DNA of 64,000 nucleotides from Mayamaea pseudoterrestris (taxonomy: Eukaryota; Bacillariophyta; Bacillariophyceae; Sellaphorales; Sellaphoraceae). Position 1 is the stretch's first letter; every line of letters begins with the position of its first letter. Below are positions 10,782 to 20,330 of this stretch, piece by piece. The position numbers were made by a program, and so were the translations under genes. The DNA is taken from contig BROI01000008.1 of the NCBI GenBank assembly GCA_027923505.1, positions 806,001-870,000 on the forward strand. The letters are read 5' to 3'. The notes beneath the pieces are model-generated. The model was given only the letters and a program-made list of their open reading frames with translations. It did no database searches and had not been told where the DNA came from.

Positions 10782-12167
10782 TTATGCTAATCTCCAAGCT
10801 TGTCTGTAATTGTTTACCCGTACCCACCGAAGGGTGTCGTCCTCAGTCTGCTCTTGCCCCCTTTGGGTCTCCAGCCGAGTCAAAATGGCGAAACAAGCTT
10901 GTAGATTCAGTTGCAGCATGTCTCTATCTATCTTGTCTAAATCAAGTGAAAGCTGCGACGTAATTGAATGGCCAAGTAGTACACCATTTTGCCATTCTTG
11001 TGCATGCCACGAGGTAGACTTGCCATGAAAGTTGAAGAAAACGACATATCGCTCCGCTGATGCAGGACGCGAGCTGATTGGTTTGACGATTCGTATGCTT
11101 TCAAATCTGGATGACAGATCCTGCATCATGGAGCGAATGACCGCTGTTTGAAAGCCAAACACTTTGATTACAACTATCCCATGCTGCGTCAAGAGCTCCA
11201 AGGCAGCAGTCATTTGGCACACCACCAACTTCTGCGTAATTTCTTCCTGATTATCCTGCTCGCGCTGGGCATCAATGCCGCCATCCGCCACAACGAGCTG
11301 GACGCATGCCGCCTCGGGTATAGATGGATTAAAGCTATCGCCCCGGATCATGTTGCGCAAAACCACTACATTGTCCCACTGAAACACGTCGCCTCTGCCA
11401 TCAGCGCCATGACAAATTGTATATTTTGAGTACATCCCTTGCTCCATCCAAGCTCCCTCTTGAATTTTCCAGTCTAATCCCTTTCCATTTTCGTTGCTTC
11501 CCATCAACGACATGCCATATCCCATGGTGCAAGAAATATTCTGCGCTTGCGCCTGATCAAGCAGATACTCACTGAATCCCCCGGGCGCGCCACATAGGTC
11601 CACAAAGGAAAAGACTTGACAATCAGATGGAATCAGTGCGAAATTCATAGTGGCATTGATATTGGCAAGCTTGATAGCACTCCGATTGACAAACATGCTG
11701 TTCAAGCCATCATGTTGACCCAGCCCGAGACATTCCATTGGGTTGCAGGCGGCTCGGGCTTTGATAAAGGCTGCATGGCAACTGGATGCGTGACCAGCGT
11801 CGAAACATGTTTGGGCCGCCGGTTGGAGGCGCCGCTTGACTTGTGAGAGTTGCGCAGTGAGTGACTTGATTTCGTCATGGAGTTCTTCTCGCTGAGCATG
11901 ACGATGAGGTTGTTCGATCAAATAGCTCTTAGATTGGTCAAGCAACTGGTGACAAATGATGTCACCATCAGATCGCAACCAACTCTTGTATACTGTATCT
12001 ATCACTCCTGGTGTATCAATAATCTCGTTATAAAAATCATTGAAAGGTGCTGCATCATGCTGGTGGAGGTGACAAGCTGTTCGGCCCTCCGATTTGGAAT
12101 CATATCGAAATCGCTTCGTGGTCCCATTTGCTCGTTTAACTTGTTGCTCAGCTCTACAGTCACTCAT
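10782..12167 (-). CDS. FtsJ-type cap-specific mRNA 2'-O-methyltransferase (CMTR-like)
   Basis: Intronless, 461 aa. The RrmJ/FtsJ fold is visible: SAM-binding VDLCGAPGGFSEYLL, then the K-D-K-E catalytic set with lysine in RSAIKLANI, aspartate in LVVADGGID, lysine in GIVVIKVFGF and glutamate in PASAERYVVFF. GLNSMFVNRSAIKLANI at the front of the domain matches eukaryotic and viral cap-1 2'-O-methyltransferases (CMTR1 group), which methylate the first transcribed nucleotide of capped mRNA. It lacks the G-patch, guanylyltransferase-like and WW domains of animal CMTR1, so it is a compact form. The first ~130 residues have a possible coiled coil. Neighbours give no functional hint. Confidence 0.85.
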   Translation of the reverse strand: MSDCRAEQQVKRANGTTKRFRYDSKSEGRTACHLHQHDAAPFNDFYNEIIDTPGVIDTVYKSWLRSDGDIICHQLLDQSKSYLIEQPHRHAQREELHDEIKSLTAQLSQVKRRLQPAAQTCFDAGHASSCHAAFIKARAACNPMECLGLGQHDGLNSMFVNRSAIKLANINATMNFALIPSDCQVFSFVDLCGAPGGFSEYLLDQAQAQNISCTMGYGMSLMGSNENGKGLDWKIQEGAWMEQGMYSKYTICHGADGRGDVFQWDNVVVLRNMIRGDSFNPSIPEAACVQLVVADGGIDAQREQDNQEEITQKLVVCQMTAALELLTQHGIVVIKVFGFQTAVIRSMMQDLSSRFESIRIVKPISSRPASAERYVVFFNFHGKSTSWHAQEWQNGVLLGHSITSQLSLDLDKIDRDMLQLNLQACFAILTRLETQRGQEQTEDDTLRWVRVNNYRQAWRLA

Positions 12168-12361
12168 TGATACTTTAAAGGGTGGAAAAGTGTTATATAT
12201 CTACTGTATGTTTTGTCTGTTGTAAATCGATTCGAAGAAAGAAAATCTGGAATCCGTGTGACATAACCGCTACGACATTCCTCGATCTTTTCGATCAGCC
12301 ACCATCCACCATGGCTCGGACTGACCCACTTCGTGGACGGGCTGAACCACAAGTTTTGAGA

Positions 12362-12950
12362 ATGACGACTTCAATATGCATTAATATGCGCCATCTACTG
12401 GTCCTATGCCTGTTTACCATCCCAAAGTGTTTCGCCTTTACGCTAGTCCATCACGGACGGTCAATTTCAGCGCCACCCAGAGAAAGATTTTTATCGGCCA
12501 CCACAACCACCACTACTCGAATTCAACCATCCAAGGACGTCTGCGCCATACAAAGACTCATGTCTGACACTGGCGGCGGTCATCGAGCATCTGCCAACGC
12601 CTTGAAGGATGCCTTTAACGTGCTCTTTCCGGGACGAATCGCCTGTGACATTGTTGACATTTACACCGAATACGGTCCCTTTTGGTCGTACAATGACTAT
12701 CCTGGCATGTACGAGGTCATGGCAAAAAATGCATGGTCATGGGACTTGTTTTTCAGGTTTGGATCAACGTCTTTTGGAGAATGGATGAACAAAGTTTGCT
12801 TGGAGCTCTTTGCTTTGGTCCCTTCAAGGAGTGCATGCGCGATATTCTTGCGGAACAGGCAAACGCGACGATTTGGTTATTAGCGTCCATCCACTCTGTC
12901 AAGACTTGCCCCTCCGCATCCTTGCAAGCTTCGATTCCAACGGCGCTACG
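12362..12950 (+). pseudogene. MGDG synthase remnant (5' part only, frame disrupted)
   Basis: MGDG synthase transfers galactose from UDP-galactose to diacylglycerol in plastid envelopes. Here an N-terminal signal (MRHLLVLCLFTIPKCFAF, from an in-frame ATG at 12386) leads to LMSDTGGGHRASANALKDAF, the family's N-terminal nucleotide-fold motif. The homology then jumps frame twice within about 70 nt: GEWMNKVCLEL in the first frame, FGPFKECMRDILAEQ in the second, DDLVISVHPLCQDLPLRIL in the third, the last matching the family's ISVHPLMQH.PLR segment. The jumps are too close for introns. The UDP-galactose-binding C-terminal half is missing, replaced by an opposite-strand thiamine gene remnant. A complete copy presumably exists elsewhere because the enzyme is essential for plastids (inference). 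Confidence 0.75.
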
Positions 12951-12959
12951 CGAAATTTG

Positions 12960-13606
12960 AGCGCCCGCACCAAGACACGTTTTGTAGTGTTGTTGATCCA
13001 CAAGCGAACATTCGCAGCGTAGCAAAGCTCCTGGGCATCGTTAACATAGCTTAACATTGCCTCGTATGAAGTTTCACCCTTTATACGCAGCTTAATATCA
13101 TCAACGCCAACAGTGCTGCAAAGTTTTTTAACCCAGTCTACCGTGTCCACAATGGGCAGGATGCGTCCGAGGCTTGGCAAGTTATTTGCCATCTCGGCGC
13201 CGTACGCAGCCATAGTTCGAAACGATGGGCGCTCACTGGCTGGATCTTGTACAATCGTAGGTTAGTGCTGATATGCCGCGGGAAAGGTTGTTTGTGCCAC
13301 TGGCCCTGGTCCCTATTTGCGTCGTCAAGGAGTCAACGGATGGGTGTGGGGTGTGAACGCTTGTCGCGCCACAACTGTTCTGCGCCGTCAAACATGTAAT
13401 GGCTGAACAGCCATGGCAGTTCATATTGTGCATGGCAAGCAAATCAGCTTGAATGCCGGCTCCGCCACCAGAATCGAGCCAGTAATGGTGGAAACAACTG
13501 GTCGTCGAAGTTGATTTTGATTTCGAGTGGTGGATGACGATGCCATGGTCAAGGAGGAAACGACGAGCGGAACTAGCGCGATCCAGACTTCGATGATTTT
13601 CACCAT
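12960..13606 (-). pseudogene. ThiD-ThiE (HMP-P kinase / thiamine-phosphate synthase) fusion remnant
   Basis: Read from the ATG at 13606: a hydrophobic leader ([16 protein letters not shown]), then VVSTITGS. One base out of frame comes [20 protein letters not shown] and [10 protein letters not shown], the N-terminal substrate motif of ThiD. After about 60 ThiD residues the homology ends (the domain is normally about 250 aa). At about 13180 a ThiE-like N-terminus begins: ILPIVDTVDWVKKL, IKLRIKGE and RLWIN, then, again out of frame, HYKTCLGAGA, matching the ThiE segment F-I-N-D-Y-W. The order ThiD then ThiE equals the bifunctional TH1 enzyme of plants and many algae, which joins the two thiamine precursors. 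The gene is frame-disrupted twice, internally deleted and truncated, so it cannot make an active enzyme. Confidence 0.75.
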
Positions 13607-13774
13607 TGACTGAAGGACAAAGATGCGCATCACGAGCCTCTTTGGTCTTTTGACTGTTGGATACGGTAGAGAAGGACTGGATGTATCTTGCCTCGCATCA
13701 AACAATGGTCAAAGGATGGATGATCGAATGTGACGTCATCTTCGTCACGCATTCAGGCGCGCGAGCGCGCCACC

Positions 13775-15025
13775 ATGAAACTCGCATCACAAAATCAACA
13801 ACACATCATTGCAATTACAACCATGGCGAGACTCTTCCTCGTTGCCATTGCTACTTTCCTAACTACTGAATTTGTTTCATCTTTGTCAACTGTTCACTTT
13901 GTGACAGGAGCCAATGGCTATCTTGGTCGTGCGATAGTTCATGAGATATTCCTGTCAGCAAGCTCATCGTCGTCCGCAAAGGACACGAAAGATAGAATCG
14001 TATGCTTGGTTCGTCAATCGCGAGTAGTTTCGGAACAAGCATATTGGAATCAACATTTACAGCAAGCAGAGATGAAGGAAGCTCTATCGATATGTGTTCG
14101 TCCATATGACATGCTGGACGGCGGGGAAGCCTTTGAAACAGCTTTGAATGAGCAAATACAATTGACCTCCGGTAATGAGTCCCAACCAACCGTTTGTTTG
14201 CATCATGTCGCTTCCGTCTTTGGGCCTACCGATAACCACGTGCAAACTGCACTTGATAATGTGCGAGGAACCACTGACTTGGTTGAAGTTTTAGCTAAAT
14301 CTGCCAAAGCCAATGAAAACGACAATTATCGCTTCGTCCTTACGTCTAGCATGGCTGCCGTCCGTGGTTCGGGACAGATACCAGGAAATGAGAAATATTA
14401 CACAGCTGATGACTGGAACACACTTAGTCAATTGGACGAAAGCAACGGCTGGGGAACTTCCTATCAGTGGAGCAAGACGGAGTCTGAACGACAAGCGAGG
14501 GAGCGCTGCGAGCAACATAACATACCCATGGTTTCCATTTGCCCGTCTTTTGTATTTGGTCCACCTGCAGGTGCATCAGCTGCCGGTACTACATCCAGTA
14601 AAACGAACGCAAAGATACCAGAGAGCGAATCCTTCGCAATTCAACTCGTACGTCAATGGCTTACTGGAGAGTCGCCCGTCCAAAGCCGCTTGTTCGTCGA
14701 TGTAAGAGACGTGGCGCAGGCGCATGTGGCTGCTGCGCAACGATTGCAAAAGTTAGAAAACAAGAGGTGGATTGTATCGCAGGAGACTCGAATACCAAGT
14801 AAAGATATTGCCGAATGGCTGCGCTCAGTCTGTCAGGCAGGCGGGGGAGATTTTAGTAAGATTCACTTTGACGCTGACTTTCAAGGAGGAGCCATACCCA
14901 TCGGTCAACGGGAAGTCAAAGCTGCGGACATGCTGCAAGAGCAACTTGGTGTATCTCTCCGGCCTGTCAAGGAAACTATCGTGGACATGGCACAGATGCT
15001 CATGCAAGACAATCATTCGAGGTGA
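13775..15025 (+). CDS. NAD(P)-dependent epimerase/reductase, extended SDR family
   Basis: 416 aa, single exon. Rossmann motif VTGANGYLGRAI (TGxxGxxG) near residue 50, active-site-like SSMAAVRG and YQWSK (Y-x3-K), and ICPSFVFGPP as in the dihydroflavonol-4-reductase-like branch of extended short-chain dehydrogenases. The leader MARLFLVAIATFLTTEFVSS looks like a signal peptide, so the enzyme may enter the secretory path or ER. Two in-frame ATGs are possible: 13775 in CACCATG context and 13823 in ACCATGG context directly before the signal peptide; I list the longer form. Substrate unknown; family members act on flavonoid-like, sterol or sugar substrates. Confidence 0.85.
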   Translation: MKLASQNQQHIIAITTMARLFLVAIATFLTTEFVSSLSTVHFVTGANGYLGRAIVHEIFLSASSSSSAKDTKDRIVCLVRQSRVVSEQAYWNQHLQQAEMKEALSICVRPYDMLDGGEAFETALNEQIQLTSGNESQPTVCLHHVASVFGPTDNHVQTALDNVRGTTDLVEVLAKSAKANENDNYRFVLTSSMAAVRGSGQIPGNEKYYTADDWNTLSQLDESNGWGTSYQWSKTESERQARERCEQHNIPMVSICPSFVFGPPAGASAAGTTSSKTNAKIPESESFAIQLVRQWLTGESPVQSRLFVDVRDVAQAHVAAAQRLQKLENKRWIVSQETRIPSKDIAEWLRSVCQAGGGDFSKIHFDADFQGGAIPIGQREVKAADMLQEQLGVSLRPVKETIVDMAQMLMQDNHSR

Positions 15026-15353
15026 TTTTGCGATTGAAACAACCGTGTTTTAATTATGTAGCTTACATGCCTACCGTATCTAGTGAAGGAGACTGGAACA
15101 AAATTATCACCCGTATTAAACAGTACTGTACTGTACCTGGCAGTTCCTTGGGGATGTCCTCGAAGCTGATAGCCTAACTTATTCTTAGGCCGTAACATTG
15201 AAAAGACCTCGCAGCACGACTCGATCATCCTTTCGACCAGCCACCATGCGATTGCAAACCTTGTGAACCTTGGCTTCTTGTCAAGGCGGTCATGCAACGC
15301 AGCTCGAACTAATCACCTCTACCAATACAATCACAATATCGACGTCGCGTGCC

Positions 15354-17207
15354 ATGTTGCGCAATTTGCTTCGTGCACGACTCCTCAAGTCGACAGGCTC
15401 AAGGTTCCGATCCTTTTCAGTCTTAGCACCAGTTGCTGCAGCGTCGCAGAAGGATCATTTTGAAGATCCAGTCGTTAGAATTGCTAGATTGTTTCTTTTG
15501 GTAGGTGTTGGATCGGCTATCGCATCCAGCAGTTCGTCAACAAGTTGCGAGGACCATGATGGAGGCTATGGAGGAGATCTTCCAGTGTTTGCAAGCTCCA
15601 GTGATCCAATGGTTGGGGCGTCCGACAAGCAAGCAGAGGAAGATGTACCCTTTGTGTTGGTACCTATCGCTTTTAACAAGCAAGATGAGCTACAAGATGA
15701 ACAATCATCGTTCTCGAAATCAATTCGGGCTTTGAAATCATCCATGGAATGTGCCGCTACCGAGTCTGCTGCCCCGCAGAAACTAGCGACCAGCACCGAC
15801 ATGACTGCACCTCTGCCAGTCATCTCAGTCGCAACTTCGCCCGAAAAAGCCGTCAGTACGTTGCCGGGAAAGCCACATAACTCTGTCACAACGCGCAAGA
15901 TGTATTTCTATCAAACGTCCCAACTTGAGTCTGCCAAGGCGAGCAAGTTTACCTTACTAGCCGCTCCATCATCGGAGGAGCTAGGCGGTGACATTGGTCA
16001 CTTGCTCAACGTGCCAGTGAGCAAGATGGATGTTTCCAATTTCGCTGATGGCGAAGCACGAGTTGAGCTGCAGGTTTCTGTCCGCGGCAAGCATGTCTAC
16101 GTGGTCAATTCGACGACGAGTTCGGATGCCATTATGGAGCTCATGCTGTTGGTGACTGCCTTGAGGCGGGCCAGTGCCAGGAAAATTACCGCAGTTATCC
16201 CATACTTTGGTTATGCGCGACAAGATGAACGCAAGAATCGTCGTCGCGAGCCAATTGCAGCTGCCGACATTGCGCTAATGTTGGAGCTAGTCGGTGTGGA
16301 TCGCGTCATTGCGTTGGACCTTCACAGCGATACGGTTCGTGGGTTCTTTCCGCCTACAATTCCTGTAGAGGTGAGTCAATGGTTGACAAAGCGTGTGTGA
16401 TGATTGTCAGCATAGTTTCTCATTCAGCTTCTTCCACGATTGCAGCACCTCATGCCATCGCCTGTCGCGGCCGCTTATTTTCACGAAGAGCTCACTAGAT
16501 TGGCCATTGAAGCAGCAAAAGCAGCCAATGTTGGTGATCCGGAAGAAGATCACGATGAGCACTATTCGAAAATAACTGTGGTAGCATCGCATGAGGGCCA
16601 AGTTGGAAGGGCAACTCGTTTCCGCGACGTCTTACGTCTCCTGTCAGGCCAAGATATTGAAATTGCGGTTTTGTCTCGTTCGAAAATGCGTCCGGGCGAG
16701 AGGCAGTATGAACCAAACCTAGTCGGCGACGTGAGAGGTCGGAAATGCATTCTCGTGGATGATATAGTAAACACCGGAACCACACTCGTGTCGAATGTCA
16801 ATTATCTGAAAGAAGTAGGCGCTGATTCAATTTATGCCTGGGCAACGCATGGAGTCTTCGAGACCCCAGTCCCCGGCGAACGATCCAAAGCTATTATGAA
16901 CGATGCTCCGGAACGATTGCAAGCGCTGGAGGAATTGGTACGTCGTGTGCATATCAGACATGGCACTTCTATGAAACATATGAACCATTCTCTTTATAAA
17001 ATCTAACTCTACGCTATACTTTTACAGGAATTCCTCTTAATAAGCAATTCCGTCAACATCAAATGCCCGCTCCCGCCTAAAGTCCGTGTCCTCAATGTTG
17101 CGCCCTTGCTCGCCGAAGCCATTGCGCGCGCCCTGCATGACCAAAGTATCAGCAGCATACTTTCACTCGACTCCGACGAACGCCTGGAGCGATATGATGA
17201 TGCATGA
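15354..17207 (+). CDS. Ribose-phosphate pyrophosphokinase (PRPP synthetase) with long N-terminal extension
   Basis: 562 aa from three exons (15354-16370, 16446-16937, 17028-17207). It makes PRPP from ribose-5-phosphate and ATP for nucleotide, His and Trp synthesis. Catalytic features: flexible loop [20 protein letters not shown], divalent-metal region [13 protein letters not shown], and PRPP-binding loop [13 protein letters not shown] at about residue 440. The first ~210 residues are not part of the enzyme: [20 protein letters not shown] resembles a mitochondrial presequence and is followed by [18 protein letters not shown], a possible membrane anchor, then a disordered linker. In the flexible loop the usual Asp-Arg-Lys is varied, as in PRS-associated or divergent isoforms, but key residues remain. 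The ATG at 15354 starts the presequence. Confidence 0.9.
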
Positions 17208-17304
17208 TCATGTGCAATAGAACGCATTCAATAGTGCAAGGTGAAACATATCCTTGTTTCCAGCAAAGTGTAGAATGATAATGCTTTTTTTGTATACAAA
17301 GACG

Positions 17305-18105
17305 TCAACGAGGTGGAAATCCAACAAATATAGACAAATCGGCCATCCAGCTTCGTTGATGCTGCAATTGTTGGTCATGATGACATCGTTTTGAGCTTCC
17401 AACCAAGTCTTGTCGACAGCACGGACAACTTGTCGCTCGCTCCAGCCACATGGTCAAGCATTCATTGTGAAAGTTTTTGTGACATGCGCACGAAATTATA
17501 TAGTCATACTGTCGCTTGTTGGCGCTGTCATTGAAACCAATCAAGCAAATGGGACATTCTTCCTGCAATATTCTATCAACCGATACCAATGTCTGAGAGG
17601 TATGAGCGTCGTTCCGCCGGTTGAGCCATGTCAATGACGGTGGAATTCCATTCAAGTCGTGACAGCTGTGGTTACTCCCATGTGTCGTCATTATAAAGTT
17701 CCAAGTGTGAAGAAATTGACAGCAAACAAAGACCTTCCACAACAGAATGATCAGAAGGTAACCGATAAGGATCACCGTGAATGTCGAACATAACGACGAC
17801 AACATTTCCTCAGTGTCACGCGCGTGTTCCGTCATGACGTCTAACAGCACAACGAGACCATTTTCCGCATCGTTTCTCCCTTCGACGAATCGCGAACTCT
17901 CGTAGATGCTGTTGGTCTTCATAGAGTTGCTCAACGGTCCAGCGCAATGCATTTCTTGCTTGGCCGCAACACGTGTGATGGTTTGTTGATGTGGAGGTGG
18001 GGGGTTCGCTTGAAGCGTGCTGGCGACGAACATGTCAAGCTTCCAAAATGCCTGCGACTTTATGACGTAGTTTTCACTGGCACTCGTTTCGTATATAACC
18101 CTCAT
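17305..18105 (-). CDS. Membrane-anchored RING-H2 protein, probable E3 ubiquitin ligase
   Basis: 266 aa, one exon. A single hydrophobic helix, FTVILIGYLLIILLWKVFVC (about residues 108-128), precedes a C-terminal RING-H2 domain: CPICLIGF, then CACHKNFHNECLTMWL and CPCCRQDL, with C-x2-C, C-x-C-H-x3-H-x2-C and C-P-x-C spacing. Such proteins usually load ubiquitin onto membrane substrates. The listed start (18105) lies inside the 42-bp repeat array, so the first 14 residues are repeat-coded; the internal ATG at 18033 (MFVASTLQ) or later ones could be the real start. The 3' end converges with the PRPP synthetase gene about 97 nt away. Confidence 0.75.
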   Translation of the reverse strand: MRVIYETSASENYVIKSQAFWKLDMFVASTLQANPPPPHQQTITRVAAKQEMHCAGPLSNSMKTNSIYESSRFVEGRNDAENGLVVLLDVMTEHARDTEEMLSSLCSTFTVILIGYLLIILLWKVFVCCQFLHTWNFIMTTHGSNHSCHDLNGIPPSLTWLNRRNDAHTSQTLVSVDRILQEECPICLIGFNDSANKRQYDYIISCACHKNFHNECLTMWLERATSCPCCRQDLVGSSKRCHHDQQLQHQRSWMADLSIFVGFPPR

Positions 18106-18272
18106 GACGCAGTTTTCACTGGCACTCGTTTCGTGTATAACCCCTTTGACGCAGTTTTCACTGGCATTCGTTTTTTATATAACCCTCATTACGCAGTTTT
18201 CACTGGCACTTGTTTCGTATATAACCCCTGTGACGTAGTTTTCACTGGCACTCGTTTCGTACATAACCCCTT
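18063..18272. repeat. 42-bp tandem array, five units
   Basis: Five head-to-tail units of exactly 42 nt start at 18063, 18105, 18147, 18189 and 18231. Each begins TGACGYAG (one unit TTACGCAG), continues TTTTCACTGGCACTCGTTTC with few changes, and ends in a 14-nt tail containing GTATATAACCC. Units are contiguous, with no spacers. Because 42 is 14 codons, the array stays open on both strands. It lies between the RING gene (minus) and the small membrane protein gene (plus). The same core recurs at 31241. Confidence 0.95.
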
Positions 18273-18416
18273 TGACATTGTTGTGGGGGGACACACTGAT
18301 CGACTCGCTTGGATCGACGGAGCCATCCAGCACCATCATCCTGTCGGCGAGGCGACTACTTCTTCTCCTTTTTAAATTAACCTTTATGCACTTTATATAC
18401 TTCTCCACGCGTTATC

Positions 18417-18896
18417 ATGTCTTCCTTCGTTTCCCAAGTGATGTCACCTGGCGGCGGAGTCATGCTTTTGCCATTCGTTCGTGTCGTCATGTCGTCATTG
18501 TCATTCTCCTCTTGCTCACCTTCTCTGCCGCCGTAGTTGGTGTGGCGCGTAGCATGTTGTCGGCTGGTAAGTACGGTATTCGTAATTGCCGTCCTGGCTC
18601 ATCAGGAACGGGCGGGTGATAATGATGCGTGATTTCAGTTCTGAGGCTGGCTGGAATTCATTGGCTTTTTATACGGCTTTTCAAGCGTTCCTTTCCGTCT
18701 CATCTTCTATATTCATTTTTGGGTCTTATCGACAGGTCTTTTAATAAGTCTCTCATTCTTTGAATCGGAATACAACAAGTTGCGAGCATCGCGATCAAAG
18801 CAAGGTGGCGAACTACCGTGTCCAAGACTTCTGGAGCTCAACAGCAACAAGCTAAGACGGATTGAATATTTGCTATTGTCAAGAGCTAACAAGTAA
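18417..18896 (+). pseudogene. Small membrane protein gene interrupted by an 8-bp tandem duplication
   Basis: Two exons, 18417-18566 and 18736-18896, separated by a GTAAGT...ACAG intron. The first frame reads MSSFVSQVMSPGGGVMLLPF then VRVV; the hydrophobic segment IVILLLLTFSAAVVGVAR continues in another frame. Exactly at the switch GTCGTCAT occurs twice in tandem (18483-18498). Discounting one copy leaves one continuous frame with matching splice phase, ending SLSFFESEYNKLRASRSK and about 40 more residues (about 100 aa, one or two membrane helices). I do not recognise a named family, though two-helix proteins with this look are common in protists. Alternatively translation starts at a downstream ATG in the second frame (MHFIYFSTRYHV), in which case nothing is broken. 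Confidence 0.5.
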
Positions 18897-19484
18897 GTTA
18901 CTCATTCTTATTTGACTGGCTGTCTTTGATCGACTGGGTGCAACTAGTTCATGGGTTTCAATGAAAAGATTGCCAGCTCGGTAATCAAAGATAATTCTGC
19001 GCTTACATCAATATGGTCTACTGAGTGATGCCATACATTTGCTTTTTCTGTGCACTATGCTTGCAGCGTCCTTCTTTTTGCATGACCAATTCTGGCTGCA
19101 TTGCAGTCAGCTACCGGTAGATAATGTTGGGACCAATTCAGTCGCTCGACCTTTACCTACCATCCTCCATATACCACGGATCACTCGCTAAAGGTAGTAG
19201 GCCCTACGCGGATGTGTTAGCAGTACATTTGAGTGCCTCAAGTTATTGCCTTTTAGTTCCAAATATCGGTATCACATAGTGGTACAAGTACCTGTATTAA
19301 CTGTAGAAGAATTGGCAGACCCCATGTCGTAGCACGACTGCTTTAGATTCGATGCGACAGACACATCAAACAAACTGTCGGACAGAAGCCATGAGCGAAA
19401 AATGATGGACGCATCGCTGGATAGTACAAGACCTTGACATTATAAAGTGTACAACTGCATTACACGTCTATTATAGCACTGAGT
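18897..19484. other. Intergenic, nothing recognised
   Basis: 588 nt between the small membrane gene and the p24 gene. No ORF with protein-like composition, no tRNA and no repeat found on either strand. Confidence 0.4.
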
Positions 19485-20252
19485 ATGCATAGAATACTAT
19501 GGCACGCCGCAGCAATTAATTTGCTACTGGGGCTCAATCTCGCGTTAAGTATGCCACACTATATACTAACAAGCAGCGTTGCTAAATGCTTCCAGGTTGA
19601 TGTTCCCAGCCAGACGACCATTGCAGTCGCATACTCCACTCCAGATTTAGGTCTCAGCAATGATGCTGTGGAAACGACGAAGCGAACCGTGTCAAGGAGT
19701 ATGAGTCTGCTCATCGTCCACAAGGTTAACCCTGGCGGCACGCATCGCACCTCTCAGCACAACCGGTCGCCGGCGAAGGCTCCAACAGGTCGATTTCGAG
19801 AGCAAATAACGAAACGAGATGGCGTCATTGAATATACCACGGGAGCACATGAAGGGCCCGTCGAAATATGCGCACAAGCAGCTTCGGCATCGAAACGTAC
19901 ACCTGTCCGATTTGCGATTCGTGTTATTCAGGATGCGATCGAGACCAGCGGACACAAGCTTGTCCTGCAAAAGCTGGCTCAGGGTCAAGTGATTCGATCC
20001 GGAGCGGAAAAACTAACGGAACACTCTAGTCGTTTGACCGAAGAGCTCTCACGGCTATTGAAACACATAAACCAGATTGCTAATACAGCCGAGACCATGA
20101 AGGAGAGAGAGAAGTCGTTGCATGATAGGTCTATCTCGTTGCAGAGGGCTGTCAAATTGTGGCCTATCATACGAATGTTTGTGCTTGTTTCAGCGGCATA
20201 TATGCAGACCCACTATGTTGTAAGCTTTATGAAGCGAAGGCACATAGTTTAA
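19485..20252 (+). CDS. p24/TMED family cargo receptor (GOLD domain)
   Basis: 255 aa, one exon. Layout fits the emp24/gp25L/p24 family, which cycles between ER and Golgi in COPII/COPI vesicles: signal peptide AAINLLLGLNLALS, a GOLD domain with the cysteine pair CFQVDVP and VEICAQ, a coiled coil (SRLTEELSRLLKHINQIANT, residues about 180-215), one C-terminal membrane helix (LWPIIRMFVLVSAAYMQTHY) and a short cytosolic tail ending KRRHIV. The segment between the two cysteines contains a basic, Ser/Thr-rich loop longer than usual. Its 3' end converges with the amino acid transporter gene. Confidence 0.8.
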   Translation: MHRILWHAAAINLLLGLNLALSMPHYILTSSVAKCFQVDVPSQTTIAVAYSTPDLGLSNDAVETTKRTVSRSMSLLIVHKVNPGGTHRTSQHNRSPAKAPTGRFREQITKRDGVIEYTTGAHEGPVEICAQAASASKRTPVRFAIRVIQDAIETSGHKLVLQKLAQGQVIRSGAEKLTEHSSRLTEELSRLLKHINQIANTAETMKEREKSLHDRSISLQRAVKLWPIIRMFVLVSAAYMQTHYVVSFMKRRHIV

Positions 20253-20330
20253 TGGCAGTAATAGACAGTAGCTTTTTTGTTTTTATTGAGCAAATTCAAT
20301 CTCGCACGCAAAACAATGAATCTACAATCA

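Noticed and set aside
12733-12960. Introns explaining the frame switches in the MGDG synthase remnant
   Set aside because: The switches lie within about 70 nt of each other, shorter than any intron in this window, and lack GT-AG borders in suitable places.
12753-13025. Minus-strand open frame next to the thiamine gene remnant
   Set aside because: Its left two thirds are simply the reverse of the MGDG synthase remnant; only the first residues belong to the ThiE-like sequence.
18063-18272. CRISPR-like array
   Set aside because: Units are contiguous without unique spacers, the host is a eukaryote and no cas genes are present; it is a tandem minisatellite.
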